Of a stretch of DNA of 64,000 bases, positions 8,745-18,132 are shown piece by piece. A program made the translations under genes and the position numbers. The stretch's first letter is position 1, and each line of letters opens with the position of its first letter. This DNA comes from Paenibacillus zeirhizosphaerae (GTDB lineage: Bacteria > Bacillota > Bacilli > Paenibacillales > Paenibacillaceae), in assembly GCF_030705605.1 (NCBI RefSeq), contig NZ_JAPCKK010000030.1, forward strand, positions 124,001 to 188,000, written 5' to 3'. The notes under the pieces were generated by a model, which worked only from the letters and a program-made list of their open reading frames with translations, was not told where the DNA came from and searched no databases.

Positions 8745-8987
8745 ATGAACGATTTTTTTAATGCAGCCATATGGGAAAAAGTGTGGAAAGACGAATCCGA
8801 TTTGAAAATCGACAGGATGAAAAGGAATGGATCCTACCCGCTCTTTTGACCCTAAGGCCAAGGCGTTCAGTTCGAAAACAACGTCAATGGGATATTTGCT
8901 ACATTTGTCATCATCCAGGAGGACGGACGTTTTGGCAAAGTACTGATTCGATTGCAGGATCAGAACATGTATATGAGAGAGCTTTGA
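8745..8987 (+). pseudogene. Frameshifted methyltransferase remnant
   Basis: ATG at 8745 follows GGTGGAG and opens a reading frame typical of class I methyltransferase N-termini (NAAIWEKVWKDESDL, then RMKRNGSYPLF). An extra T in the run at 8843-8846 puts a stop at 8847. The next frame continues sensibly as FDPKAKAFSS. Past about 8890 the original frame reads FATFVIIQEDGRFGKVLI up to a stop at 8985, which I do not recognise and which may be part of another gene. The whole piece looks like decay between two live genes. Confidence 0.55.
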
Positions 8988-9051
8988 GTCTGAAGGTACG
9001 ATTCGTCGAATCAAGAATAGAATTATTATTAGATCATTGGAGGAATTGATG

Positions 9052-9759
9052 ATGAAAATAGAGGTTTGGTCGGATTTTGGATGTCCCTTCTGTGTAATAG
9101 GTAAAAGAAAACTTGAGAATGCACTGGGCATGTTTACGATGAAAGATAAAGTAGATGTTGTATATCGCAGTTATCAACTCGATCCTGACGCAGAGAACAG
9201 AACACTTAGTACCGAACAACTTGCCCGGGAAAAGGGAATGACAGTTGAGCAATTGAAAATCAAGCAAGGACAAGTAGCCAATATGATTAAAAAAGAAGCC
9301 GGACTCGATGTCGGTTATGATCAAGTTGTGATCGCTAATACGTTTGATGGTCATCGGTTGGTTCATTTTGCAGCCGAAGAGGGAAAGGGAGCAGAGTTAA
9401 CAGAAAGTCTGTTTCGCGCTTACCTTTCGCAACGCATGGATATCGCCGACCACAACGTACTTGTTTCCTTAGGTAGCGAGGCGGGGCTTAATGAGCAGGA
9501 TGTAGCGAAAATGCTTACATCTGATGCGCATAAAGATGCGGTCAAAGCAGACATCGCCGAGGCTAGAAAGTTGAATATTTCAAGCGTACCTACCTTCGTG
9601 TTTAATAATAAGTACATCATTTCAGGCGCTCAGTCTGAGGAAGTTTTTTTAAATGCTCTGAATACGATCTGGGATGAAGAAAATAAACTCCAAAAACAGG
9701 AATTCAAGGACGAATCCCAAGGTGATAATAGCTGCAATGACGGGGTTTGCAATGTGTAA
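9052..9759 (+). CDS. DsbA-family thiol oxidoreductase, FrnE-like
   Basis: 235 residues. I choose ATG 9052, eight bases after GGAGG; ATG 9049 and TTG 9037 are also in frame. The thioredoxin-fold active site is CPFC (C11, C14), preceded by the FrnE-type start MKIEVWSDFG. The cis-Pro region reads SSVPTFVFNNKY. There is no signal peptide, so it is cytoplasmic. It ends CNDGVCNV, a second Cys pair seen in some FrnE proteins. Members act as disulfide isomerases or glutathione-like transferases in oxidative stress. It stands alone, downstream of the remnant. Confidence 0.85.
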   Translation: MKIEVWSDFGCPFCVIGKRKLENALGMFTMKDKVDVVYRSYQLDPDAENRTLSTEQLAREKGMTVEQLKIKQGQVANMIKKEAGLDVGYDQVVIANTFDGHRLVHFAAEEGKGAELTESLFRAYLSQRMDIADHNVLVSLGSEAGLNEQDVAKMLTSDAHKDAVKADIAEARKLNISSVPTFVFNNKYIISGAQSEEVFLNALNTIWDEENKLQKQEFKDESQGDNSCNDGVCNV

Positions 9760-9909
9760 TTTGGTTTGCCAACGTAAAACATTGTCCGATATAGAAATTT
9801 CATATTTTTGTTATACTGCATTTGGACTTCCTCCGCATTAAGGATATAAAAACATTTTTAGTGATTATACCGCTAAAACACAATGTGCTGTGATCTGATG
9901 ATGTATGAT

Positions 9910-9948
9910 ACTGCAGAGGGACCCCGTGTCCGGGGTTTAATCTGCAGT
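9910..9948 (+). promoter_or_regulatory. Nested hairpin immediately before the DUF6809 gene
   Basis: Outer arms ACTGCAGA/TCTGCAGT (9910-9917, 9941-9948) enclose ACCCC/GGGGT (9921-9925, 9932-9936). No T-run follows; the ribosome site AGGAGG begins five bases after it. It may stabilise the message or modulate translation. Nothing else is recognisable in 9760-9909. Confidence 0.45.
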
Positions 9949-9964
9949 GTATAGGAGGAAAATT

Positions 9965-10255
9965 ATGAGCATTGTTTTGGAAAAGCTGTTCTATGGAAAC
10001 CTCAGACCTAACGAAAGCTTACAACCTGTAAATTCTGAATATCTCAGCCTTAACCGAAAGATTTCTACGTTAATTGATTCCTATCACAAGAAGCTTTCGC
10101 GGGAGGAGTACGATGAGTTGGAGAATTTAATCGATTTGTTAGGGCAATCGACATCCATATACTCATCTGCCGCGTATACGGAAGGTTTTCGACTTGGAGC
10201 AATGGTGATGATTGAAGTGTTCGGGGGAATGAATTTAAAAGGGGACGAGCAATGA
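9965..10255 (+). CDS. DUF6809 family protein
   Basis: 96 residues from ATG 9965, eight bases after AGGAGG. The opening (LEKLFYGNLRPNE) and the central predicted helices with SREEYDELENLIDL fit the DUF6809 family, small proteins of unknown function common in Bacillota. The C-terminal half (YTEGFRLGAMVMIEVF) is hydrophobic but too short to be a confident membrane helix. Its stop overlaps the next start by four bases. Confidence 0.65.
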   Translation: MSIVLEKLFYGNLRPNESLQPVNSEYLSLNRKISTLIDSYHKKLSREEYDELENLIDLLGQSTSIYSSAAYTEGFRLGAMVMIEVFGGMNLKGDEQ

Positions 10256-10659
10256 GTGAATTTATATTGAAGGGGAAAAATCTAACGGGAGTCAACGAAA
10301 ACGACTTGCTGCACGATTTAGAGCAAGTTCGGGAGGAAAATGTGGAATTAGTATTGTTGCAGAATGTGCCGTTTCCGTGTATCTTGTTGAAAGTAAGAAA
10401 AAAAGATGCTTACTATAAATTAGTACATAGGAGGGAAACCAGGATGACTCGTTATCTTTTTGAATATGAATTGAAATCCACCGGCTTCAAGGGTGAATTT
10501 AGCTGGGTGGCTGAAACCGAGGAGCAGGCCAAAGCGGCCGTTCATGAGCGCATCGCTGATCTGGAGTTTGTGGAGATGGACGATGTTGTGGTAGGCAATC
10601 TGCTTAAAACGCTGGATGCCACCAATCAGTACTATGAATGCGAAGGCTGCAGCTCCTGA
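10252..10659 (+). CDS. Uncharacterised small protein, possibly with an internal second start
   Basis: 135 residues, coupled to the DUF6809 gene by ATGA at 10252. I do not recognise the family. The C-terminal part (YLFEYELKSTGFKGEFSWVAETEEQAKAAVHERI) looks like a small alpha/beta fold, and the end has the pair CEGCSS. An AGGAGG at 10430-10435 stands eight bases before an in-frame ATG at 10444, which could also give a separate 71-residue product starting MTRYLFEYEL. It could be two fused small genes. Confidence 0.55.
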   Translation: MSEFILKGKNLTGVNENDLLHDLEQVREENVELVLLQNVPFPCILLKVRKKDAYYKLVHRRETRMTRYLFEYELKSTGFKGEFSWVAETEEQAKAAVHERIADLEFVEMDDVVVGNLLKTLDATNQYYECEGCSS

Positions 10660-10676
10660 TCTGCAGATGATGTAAT

Positions 10677-10723
10677 AAAAGGTCAAGGACGGGTAGAAAT
10701 CCCCTCGTTCTTGACCTTTTTTT
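10677..10723 (+). terminator. Bidirectional terminator between the small-protein operon and the XRE gene
   Basis: AAAAGGTCAAG (10677-10687) pairs with CTTGACCTTTTT (10710-10721), with a partly paired inner part. A T-run follows on one strand and an A-run precedes it for the other. Confidence 0.85.
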
Positions 10724-10743
10724 CCATGGATAAACCAAGTGAT

Positions 10744-11580
10744 TTATCCATGCTCCTGAGTGCTTATTAAACTTTGCAAACGCTCAGCCGTATCCGTTGA
10801 AGCAGTATAGATCATGATCTTCAGATCCGGATTGGTCGGCGGCTGCAGGGTCACATGTTCAAACTCCATCTCTCCGATATGAGGATCGTACCACCGTTTG
10901 TGGCAATCGGTTACGACCTGAACGTCATGCATCGGCCAGCTCTCGCGAAACAACTGGCTGGTCTGCATAAATTCCCCAATAAGCTCCTTGAATCCCGGAT
11001 CGTTAGGGAAGTGCCCATAATCCGCACGAAAGCGTGCAATCATGATTTGTCTTTTGGCTTCCCAATCCTTTATGCCTGCTCCCAGCGTGGTGTCCGTCAG
11101 AAAGAGTCTCATATAATTGGGTCTGTGCTGCGCATGATTTGAAAATGATGGGAATTGAAAAACGAACTCGGCTGCTTTGTTCCAGAATAGTAAATCCCAG
11201 TATCTTCCGATCACGAATGCCGGATTCGGCTCAAGAGCCCTGATCATCCGTTCCAAGCCTGCATTTAATTGCTGATTTTCTACCTCTTTCTGTTGGACCG
11301 GTCTTGCAAGAAGATGGAGATGGTGGCGTTCATCCTCGGTCAATCGCAGCGCTTTTGCTATGTTATTCAGTACATCCTCTGATGGATTGACATCTCTGCC
11401 TTGTTCCAAAGAGGTGTACCAGGATGTTCCGATATGGGCAAGCTGAGCCACTTCTTCCCTTCGAAGCCCCGGAGTTCGTCGTCGTCCATAGGATATTAAC
11501 CCTACATCTGCTGGAGTAAGACGTTCTCGCCGCGAACGCAAAAAATCACCTAACGACATGCTGGAAGACATCTCTTCCAT
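10744..11580 (-). CDS. XRE-family regulator with MmyB-like ligand domain
   Basis: 278 residues. GGAGGAG lies six bases before the ATG. A helix-turn-helix of the XRE type covers about residues 8-75 (TPGLRREEVAQLAHIGTSWYTSLEQGRD). The rest matches the MmyB-like ligand-binding domain (EPNPAFVIGRYWDLLFWNKAAEFVF). Such regulators usually control the divergent gene, here the epimerase at 11700. An inverted repeat AACGCA-N16-TGCGTT (11622-11627, 11644-11649) in the shared promoter region is a possible operator. MmyB domains are proposed to bind lipids or fatty acids. Confidence 0.85.
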   Translation of the reverse strand: MEEMSSSMSLGDFLRSRRERLTPADVGLISYGRRRTPGLRREEVAQLAHIGTSWYTSLEQGRDVNPSEDVLNNIAKALRLTEDERHHLHLLARPVQQKEVENQQLNAGLERMIRALEPNPAFVIGRYWDLLFWNKAAEFVFQFPSFSNHAQHRPNYMRLFLTDTTLGAGIKDWEAKRQIMIARFRADYGHFPNDPGFKELIGEFMQTSQLFRESWPMHDVQVVTDCHKRWYDPHIGEMEFEHVTLQPPTNPDLKIMIYTASTDTAERLQSLISTQEHG

Positions 11581-11621
11581 GGATAACTCCTCCTTACCCT
11601 GACACTTCCAATCGTACGATA

Positions 11622-11649
11622 AACGCAGGAAGGTTGCTACTTATGCGTT
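11622..11649. promoter_or_regulatory. Possible operator between XRE regulator and epimerase
   Basis: AACGCA (11622-11627) and TGCGTT (11644-11649) form a 6-bp inverted repeat 16 bases apart in the divergent promoter region. Support is positional only. Confidence 0.3.
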
Positions 11650-11699
11650 CTATTATACTGCCAATATAGCTTCTACAAAAACTTAGGAGGATTTGAAAA

Positions 11700-12545
11700 A
11701 TGAACATTTTTGTAACAGGTGCCACAGGAAAAGTAGGAAGCCATTTTGTTCCGCGTATGTTACAGCGGGGTTATCACGTTAAAGTGTTGGTTAGAGACGC
11801 TGCAAAGGCGGGCTGGCTTCACCAGCAAGGGGCTGAAGTTGTGGAAGGTGATCTTTTGCAAGCAGAAAGTTATGTTGACGCTCTCCGGGGCACGGATGCT
11901 GTGATTCATTTGGCAGCACAGTTCCGTGGTGTAGATGAGAATACCACCAGAATATCAAATGTCGATGGCAGCATAGCTTTAGCTCGCGCTGCGTTACAGG
12001 CGGATATGCCGAGGTTTGTTTTTTCCAGCACCAATAATGTATACGGTGCGGGGGATCATGCGAGACCAAACCGTGAAGATGACGAGTTGAGGCCTGCCTA
12101 TCATCCTTATCCTCAATCCAAAGCCGATGCCGAAGCGGCGCTGCTGCGGCTTCATCGCGAACAGGGATTAGGGTTGCGCATTTTACGGCTTCCATTTGTC
12201 TATGGTGAGCGTGATCCCCATATCACAGAATTTCTGCCGTTATTGCGTAATTGGAACCCAGCCAAACGAATGCATATGGCACACCATGCGGATGTAGCTC
12301 AAGCCCTGCTGCTCGCAGCTTCCACACCAGGTATTGATGGCCGAATCTACAATGTTGCCGACGATGCGCCAATCGCCGTTGCGGAATTGTTACAGCTTCA
12401 TAATAGTGAAGTTTCGTCAGAAGCGCTGCAACAGGATTTTCATCCATGGGACCAGATCGTCGATACAACACGGATCAGAGAAGAATTAAATTATCGACCG
12501 ATTTTCCCGTCGTTCTATTCGGCAAGGGATGCAGGTGCAATTTAA
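11700..12545 (+). CDS. NAD-dependent epimerase/dehydratase (extended SDR)
   Basis: 281 residues; TAGGAGG lies about 10 bases before the ATG. The Rossmann motif GATGKVG is at 7-13, and YPQSK supplies the YxxxK catalytic pair after a FSSTNNVYG serine region. It acts on a nucleotide sugar or small carbonyl, but the substrate is unknown. It is divergent from the XRE/MmyB regulator, a frequent pairing in Bacillota where the regulator controls one reductase. Confidence 0.8.
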   Translation: MNIFVTGATGKVGSHFVPRMLQRGYHVKVLVRDAAKAGWLHQQGAEVVEGDLLQAESYVDALRGTDAVIHLAAQFRGVDENTTRISNVDGSIALARAALQADMPRFVFSSTNNVYGAGDHARPNREDDELRPAYHPYPQSKADAEAALLRLHREQGLGLRILRLPFVYGERDPHITEFLPLLRNWNPAKRMHMAHHADVAQALLLAASTPGIDGRIYNVADDAPIAVAELLQLHNSEVSSEALQQDFHPWDQIVDTTRIREELNYRPIFPSFYSARDAGAI

Positions 12546-12601
12546 TAAGATGGAAGGTATCTGAATCAAATCTCCATCTGCGCTTTTGAGAGAGCCTCTG
12601 A

Positions 12602-13651
<1,050 letters not shown>

Positions 13652-13688
13652 CAATTCCACTCTTTTTACAAGAAGTTTGATAAGCGAA

Positions 13689-13735
13689 AAACGGATCTGT
13701 ACTCCACCCAAAGTGGAAACAGATCCGTTTCGTAT
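13689..13735. terminator. Terminator between LacI and GH43 genes
   Basis: 12-bp stem AAACGGATCTGT/ACAGATCCGTTT (13689-13700, 13719-13730) with an inner CCAC/GTGG pairing. It serves both converging genes. Confidence 0.85.
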
Positions 13736-13747
13736 TAAGCCGTTCAC

Positions 13748-15253
13748 TTACTCGGCTGATTGGCTTCCCCAGACAGCCGTACCGTCTCCGGACAGGGCCG
13801 AGAAGGTCGGGACGTAGCTTTGAGCGCCGTTGTCCCATTGACGCAACAGCTTTCCTTTATAGGTCGTCCCGTTTAGTGTAAGAGTTATACTGTTCTTGTT
13901 GTTCTTTTTCCAGGTTCCTGACACAGCCCCTGTGACTTTACCGTCCTTGTTCAGTGCAATGGCAGCGGAAGGTTTGATGTCTGCCGATATGTCCTTGCCG
14001 TGATTCACATATTTGTAGACACCGGGAATTTCTTTGGGCTGAACAGAGGCTTCTGTCTCACCTGCATAGCGGTGGGGGGCTATCACCGGCCATCCGTCTT
14101 CATTCATCATGACTCTATGGACCCGAACCTGATGCTCTTCACCCCGTCCAGGGAAGCGGGTATGGAAGAAGATGAACGTTTCGCCTTTCTTCGGGTCCAC
14201 ATATACGGAATTATGCCCTGGAGAGACATAACCCTGGTCCGTGTATTCCTCCCCATCCAGGGCGGTAAATTCAAAGTTGCCAGCAAGCTTGGTCCCGTAA
14301 GGGGCAATGGAGGCGTCATCGAACAAGGTGCCGTCCGCACCTTTGGCGTTGATCATATCCTTGCCTGCCGAATCTACATAAGGCCCGTCCGGATTTTTGG
14401 AGCGTGCAACCCTGATGTTATAACCTCCAACTGCATCCAATCCGCCAAAGGACAAATACAGGTAATAATAGTCGGTTTTCGGATTATACACGATATAAGG
14501 TGCTTCTATGCGGCTATGGTTGCCTCCCAGCAGCTTTTTACCATAGCCTTGGCCGGGAAGCGGCTTGCCGGTCTTCGGGTTCATTTCCATAATAAAAATG
14601 CCGCCAGAATACGATCCGTACACCATCCACAGCTTGCCATTCTTATCGAAAAAAACGTCCGGGTCGACGACATTCGGGTGAATGGTCGCATCATAAATCG
14701 TGCCGTCTTCACTGATCTCGTCCCACATGCCAGACTTTAAAATAATGCCTGTATCCTTGTAGGGTCCCTCCGGGCGATCAGCGACGGCAATACCCATCGC
14801 TGATCTTGGCGAATCCCCTTTGCAGGCATTGTAATACATGTAGTATTTCCCGTCCTTCAGCTGGATGACGTCAGCAGCCCATAACGTATTGCTTTGCGCC
14901 CATTCGAACGTTTCGCGCAGCTCCTCGAAGACATTGGGGATGAGCGGATTATTGTTGTCTACGACCGTGGAGATTTGCTGCCAGTTCATAAGATCCTTTG
15001 TTTTGGCGGAGGCCAGATGGGAGCCGAAGAGGTAAAAGGCATCACCGCTTTTAATGACAGAGGGATCGTGAACAGTGACCTCGGAAAAGGCGGGAATCAC
15101 ATCGGATTTTTTGTGAACGCTTTCAATAGTGGGCGCTGAATCAGCAGTTGTTACAGCAGCAGGGGAGGCAGAGGCAGTCTCATTGACAATACTGCTGCCG
15201 GCTGCGGTCAGGCAGGATAACAAAAGCAAAGCCGTTTTTTTACTTTGTTTCAT
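13748..15253 (-). CDS. Secreted GH43 endo-alpha-1,5-L-arabinanase (Abn2/AbnB-like)
   Basis: 501 residues with a secretion signal ending near residue 30. GGAGGG lies 10 bases before the ATG. The five-blade GH43 catalytic triad is visible: D63 (VHDPSV), D197 (VDPDVFF) and E250 (SRIEAPY). H347 in PGHNS fits the metal-site His of arabinanases. A C-terminal beta domain from about 400 (ALNKDGKVTGAVSGTWKK to the end) matches the extra domain of the Abn2 type. It cleaves internal alpha-1,5 links of arabinan outside the cell. No arabinose uptake genes are nearby. Confidence 0.85.
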   Translation of the reverse strand: MKQSKKTALLLLSCLTAAGSSIVNETASASPAAVTTADSAPTIESVHKKSDVIPAFSEVTVHDPSVIKSGDAFYLFGSHLASAKTKDLMNWQQISTVVDNNNPLIPNVFEELRETFEWAQSNTLWAADVIQLKDGKYYMYYNACKGDSPRSAMGIAVADRPEGPYKDTGIILKSGMWDEISEDGTIYDATIHPNVVDPDVFFDKNGKLWMVYGSYSGGIFIMEMNPKTGKPLPGQGYGKKLLGGNHSRIEAPYIVYNPKTDYYYLYLSFGGLDAVGGYNIRVARSKNPDGPYVDSAGKDMINAKGADGTLFDDASIAPYGTKLAGNFEFTALDGEEYTDQGYVSPGHNSVYVDPKKGETFIFFHTRFPGRGEEHQVRVHRVMMNEDGWPVIAPHRYAGETEASVQPKEIPGVYKYVNHGKDISADIKPSAAIALNKDGKVTGAVSGTWKKNNKNSITLTLNGTTYKGKLLRQWDNGAQSYVPTFSALSGDGTAVWGSQSAE

Positions 15254-15437
15254 TATGAATCATCCCTCCGTATGTATAGTGATATACAAATTTATTTACG
15301 AATTAACATTATTATAAATCATGAAAAGAGGCAACTGTTTTTTTCCATTTCCAGGATAGTTCCCCATTGGAGTGGCGGAGTTGGAATGCTGGCTGATTCC
15401 TGCTTGAATGTCCATCACGATTTTTGCCCAAAAGTAA
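15254..15437. other. Intergenic stretch upstream of GH43
   Basis: AT-rich near 15270-15330. It holds the GH43 promoter region on the minus strand. I see no gene. Confidence 0.5.
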
Positions 15438-15715
15438 GAGGGTGTCCCCAAAGGCTCTTGACCGGGGCACTCTTTTCGTGCATGGGGAGACGCTCCGAGA
15501 ACGAAGCATTCCTCCAATCACTATTGACCCTTCGGGCCAAAGGTGAACGCTCCGCTTTTCCGAAATTGCTTCGTCCTCTCCGCTGCTTTTGTGCATCCCC
15601 CAACTTAAAAAGAACAACCGGAAATCGCAGTACTCTGGCCCGGTCCGTTTTTTTGATTTTCGATTCCACTGACCGTCCTTTTTTCACAAAAAAAGTTACT
15701 TATGGAACAGCCCCT
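15438..15715. repeat. Candidate miniature inverted-repeat element (278 bp)
   Basis: The two ends are imperfect inverted copies: GAGGGTGTCCCC at 15438 and GGAACAGCCCCT at 15715 (revcomp AGGGGCTGTTCC). The left end also folds into a hairpin with the GGGGCACTCTTTT block near 15465-15477. No coding frame looks real. GTGTCCC/CTGTTCC ends are common on insertion sequences and their deletion derivatives. Confidence 0.4.
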
Positions 15716-15777
15716 AATTGAACGGTTATCCGTTAGAGTTCAACAGGTGGCGGTAATGCTTAATACTCTGCTCTGAT

Positions 15778-15867
15778 TTACGAAAGCTGTCCCTCAATCA
15801 GCACTTTGCAGGCGTCGAGGAAATAATCCGGATGATAAGAATCCTTGTCCATGTATGCGCTCGGGTT
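15778..15867 (-). pseudogene. C-terminal remnant of a TetR-type regulator
   Basis: Thirty codons ending at 15778 read NPSAYMDKDSYHPDYFLDA then CKVLIEGQLS, in the style of TetR C-termini, and are preceded directly by a stop codon. No DNA-binding part is present. It is probably the last scrap of a deleted gene. Confidence 0.4.
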
Positions 15868-15965
15868 TTATACGATGTTTATCATACCGATGACAGTTGC
15901 ACTTGCCAGAAGAAAACGGCAGAGCCCTTCGCGGGGCTGAAATTGAGATGACTGTTATGAAGTGG

Positions 15966-16010
15966 AAAAAGTGAAGAACAGGGGAAGCTGCTCCTGTTCT
16001 TCACTTTTTT
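15966..16010 (+). terminator. Strong orphan terminator
   Basis: AAAAAGTGAAGAACAGG (15966-15982) pairs with CCTGTTCTTCACTTTTTT (15993-16010), with a 10-base loop. No intact plus-strand gene precedes it, so its gene appears to be lost; it could also serve the minus-strand SDR operon. Confidence 0.85.
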
Positions 16011-16108
16011 GCTGAAATAGGGGGGATCGCCACCAAAATAATGTGAGAATGGACCGTCAGCGCATTCAGTAAATCAAGGCGATCAACTTACCGTGTGTGC
16101 GACAACCT

Positions 16109-17077
16109 TCACGACGCAGTGATTATCCATTCCTCGCTTTTCGCCCAAAGCCGTTCGGCTTTGTTAGCGTCGAGCGCATACGACCTTACGCCGTCGGCAA
16201 ACGGGTTGGGTGTGTCATCGATCGGCGCGACCGCGCAATCTTCGAGATAACGTCCGCCAATTTCGTCTTTGTCAGCCACGACGGCGGCCCAGACCGACGT
16301 TGCGGCTGCCTGCGCGATTTCTTTGAGCTCCGCTGGCGGAAGACCCGCTTCGGCGCGAGCTTTGCCAACGGTCTCGAAAAGACCTTGCAAGTCTTCTTGC
16401 AAGAAATGGCGCGGGAGATTGGTAAGACTATTGCCGGGCATCACCGAAGCAGCTCGAATGCCACGATTGCGATGCCGCTTATCGAATTCCACTGCGAAGA
16501 GAGAAGTGGCCGTTTTCGATCGTCCATAAGCGACAAAAGGATCGTATGCCTGCTGCTCGAAATTCGGATCGTCCAAGTCAACATCGGCGGCGCGATGGGC
16601 TTGGGACGACAGCACTACCAAGCGCCCGTTATCGGCGAGCAGCGGCTCGATCCGATGGATCAAAGCGAAATGACCAAGATAGTTCGTCCCAAACTGGACT
16701 TCGAAGCCGTCGACTGTCCGGCCGAACGGGGTTGCCATGATGCCAGCGTTGGCGATGATGGCGTCGAACCGCTGACCGTTGGCCAACAGTCTATCCGCGC
16801 AGGCGCGAACGCTTTGCAAGGATGCGAGATCAAGCTCGATCAACTCTAGGCTTCCGCCTCCTTGCGCCGCAGCGTCAAGGGCCGTTGCAGTGGTCGCTTC
16901 GGCTTTGGCGAGGTCTCTGACCGTGCCGACGACGCTGGCGCCATGAGAGGCCAGTGAGCGGGCGGTTTCAAGGCCAATGCCTGAGGATACACCTGTAATG
17001 AGAAATCGCTTTCCCTTAAGATCAACGCCGGAAAGCACCTGATCGGCAGTTGACTTTGCACCGAATTTCCTGGTCAT
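16109..17077 (-). CDS. Short-chain dehydrogenase/reductase, retinol-dehydrogenase-like
   Basis: 322 residues. TGVSSGIG (28-35), IIANAGI, VLSSQAH and YGRSK give the full SDR cofactor and catalytic set (Asn-Ser-Tyr-Lys). It is longer than classical SDRs and resembles the light-dependent protochlorophyllide/retinol reductase-like group. The second gene of a minus-strand pair, it is transcribed from the TetR intergenic region. GC and the heavy use of GCG/CGC codons differ from most of the window and look proteobacterial, which suggests transfer. Substrate unknown. Confidence 0.85.
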   Translation of the reverse strand: MTRKFGAKSTADQVLSGVDLKGKRFLITGVSSGIGLETARSLASHGASVVGTVRDLAKAEATTATALDAAAQGGGSLELIELDLASLQSVRACADRLLANGQRFDAIIANAGIMATPFGRTVDGFEVQFGTNYLGHFALIHRIEPLLADNGRLVVLSSQAHRAADVDLDDPNFEQQAYDPFVAYGRSKTATSLFAVEFDKRHRNRGIRAASVMPGNSLTNLPRHFLQEDLQGLFETVGKARAEAGLPPAELKEIAQAAATSVWAAVVADKDEIGGRYLEDCAVAPIDDTPNPFADGVRSYALDANKAERLWAKSEEWIITAS

Positions 17078-17119
17078 ATATGTTCTCCTTTAATTGCGTA
17101 TTTATTACTCCGGGCGGCT

Positions 17120-17881
17120 TCAGATTCCGACACCACCGGCCACATTGATCGTCTCACCGGTGATGTAGCCCCCATGTGGTCCGGCGAGGAAGCAGACAGT
17201 CTCTGCTACCTCTTCAAGGGTTGCAAAACGACGGATCGAATGCATGTCCAGGAAGGCTTCAAGGGGTGGAAGATGATCAGCCACATCTTTGTTCATGTCT
17301 GTGGGCATGGCACCCGGCTGCACGACATTCACAGTGATATTGCGGGGGCCGAGGTCGCGCGCGATGCCTCTCGCGTATCCAGCGATCGCCGCCTTCGTTC
17401 CGGCGTAGTCGGCGACCCCTTTTAAAGGCACGCGTTCGCCGAGCAAAGAGCCGATAAAAATAATGCGGCCACCGTCTGTTAGTTTGGGTGCCGCCGCGCG
17501 AGTATTGGCGATCGATCCCATGACATTGACCTGCCACTGCCGATTGTATTTTTCTTCATCTAAGCTGGTATCATCTACCATCTGACCCTGGATCGCGATG
17601 GCGGCGTTGTTCACGAGGATGTCGAGCTTGCCGAATTCGGCAATCACCGAGTCAATCAGGGGCTTGGCGGAAGAAAGGTCCGCTTGGTCGCTTCTAATTG
17701 CTAATGCACGAACACCCTTGGCCTTCAGCTTCTCCACGACAGCCTCTGCCTTTTCGGTCGAAGCCGCGTAGCTGATCGCAACATCCGCTCCATGATCGGC
17801 AAACGTTTCAGCTATAACGGCACCAAGGCCGCGTGAGCCACCCGTAATGAGGACAACCTTGCCCTTTAATGATTTTTGCAT
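17120..17881 (-). CDS. Classical SDR oxidoreductase (FabG-like)
   Basis: 253 residues from ATG 17881, after GGAGGTT. The frame could start 10 codons earlier at 17911, where a near-copy of the first codons (ATGCAGAAATCATT against ATGCAAAAATCATT) shows a small duplication around the ribosome site. TGGSRGLG (13-20), NNAAI, the IGSL serine and YAGTK are the SDR motifs; the end YITGETINVAGGVGI is typical of FabG-like enzymes. It probably reduces a carbonyl with NAD(P)H. It heads an operon with the SDR at 16109, 42 bases apart. Confidence 0.87.
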   Translation of the reverse strand: MQKSLKGKVVLITGGSRGLGAVIAETFADHGADVAISYAASTEKAEAVVEKLKAKGVRALAIRSDQADLSSAKPLIDSVIAEFGKLDILVNNAAIAIQGQMVDDTSLDEEKYNRQWQVNVMGSIANTRAAAPKLTDGGRIIFIGSLLGERVPLKGVADYAGTKAAIAGYARGIARDLGPRNITVNVVQPGAMPTDMNKDVADHLPPLEAFLDMHSIRRFATLEEVAETVCFLAGPHGGYITGETINVAGGVGI

Positions 17882-17967
17882 GAAAATAACCTCCTCCAAT
17901 GATTTCTGCATGATAAAGCATCTCTTTGTACGTGACCGAACGCCCTCGCCGGAATTGGCGATTTTTC

Positions 17968-18084
17968 ATAACGATCATTACAGTAACGAATGTTACACAA
18001 TTCGGTGCGCACTGTCAACGGTCAATTGCATGGACTTGCAGGCCCTTGCCCGATGGATTGGCAGCGATCCGTAACGTGTGTTAT
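17968..18084. promoter_or_regulatory. Three related palindromic operators between SDR operon and TetR gene
   Basis: Boxes ATAACGATCATTAC (17968-17981), GTAACGAATGTTAC (17983-17996) and GTAACGTGTGTTAT (18071-18084) share RTAACGNNYRTTAY. They flank both divergent starts. They are the likely sites for the TetR protein at 18133. Confidence 0.7.
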
Positions 18085-18132
18085 GATAATACATAGTTTG
18101 AAAATTCGACATGAAGGCGAGGTGTCTGACGG

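Noticed and set aside
14000..14740. A 246-codon plus-strand frame inside the GH43 gene
   Set aside because: Antisense shadow; the minus strand has signal peptide, catalytic triad and family domains.
15245..15721. A 158-codon plus-strand open frame
   Set aside because: It runs through a repeat element, has no ribosome site and no protein-like pattern.
16097..16849. A 250-codon plus-strand frame opposite the SDR gene
   Set aside because: It is the complement of a clear SDR coding region with high GC, which produces long antisense frames.
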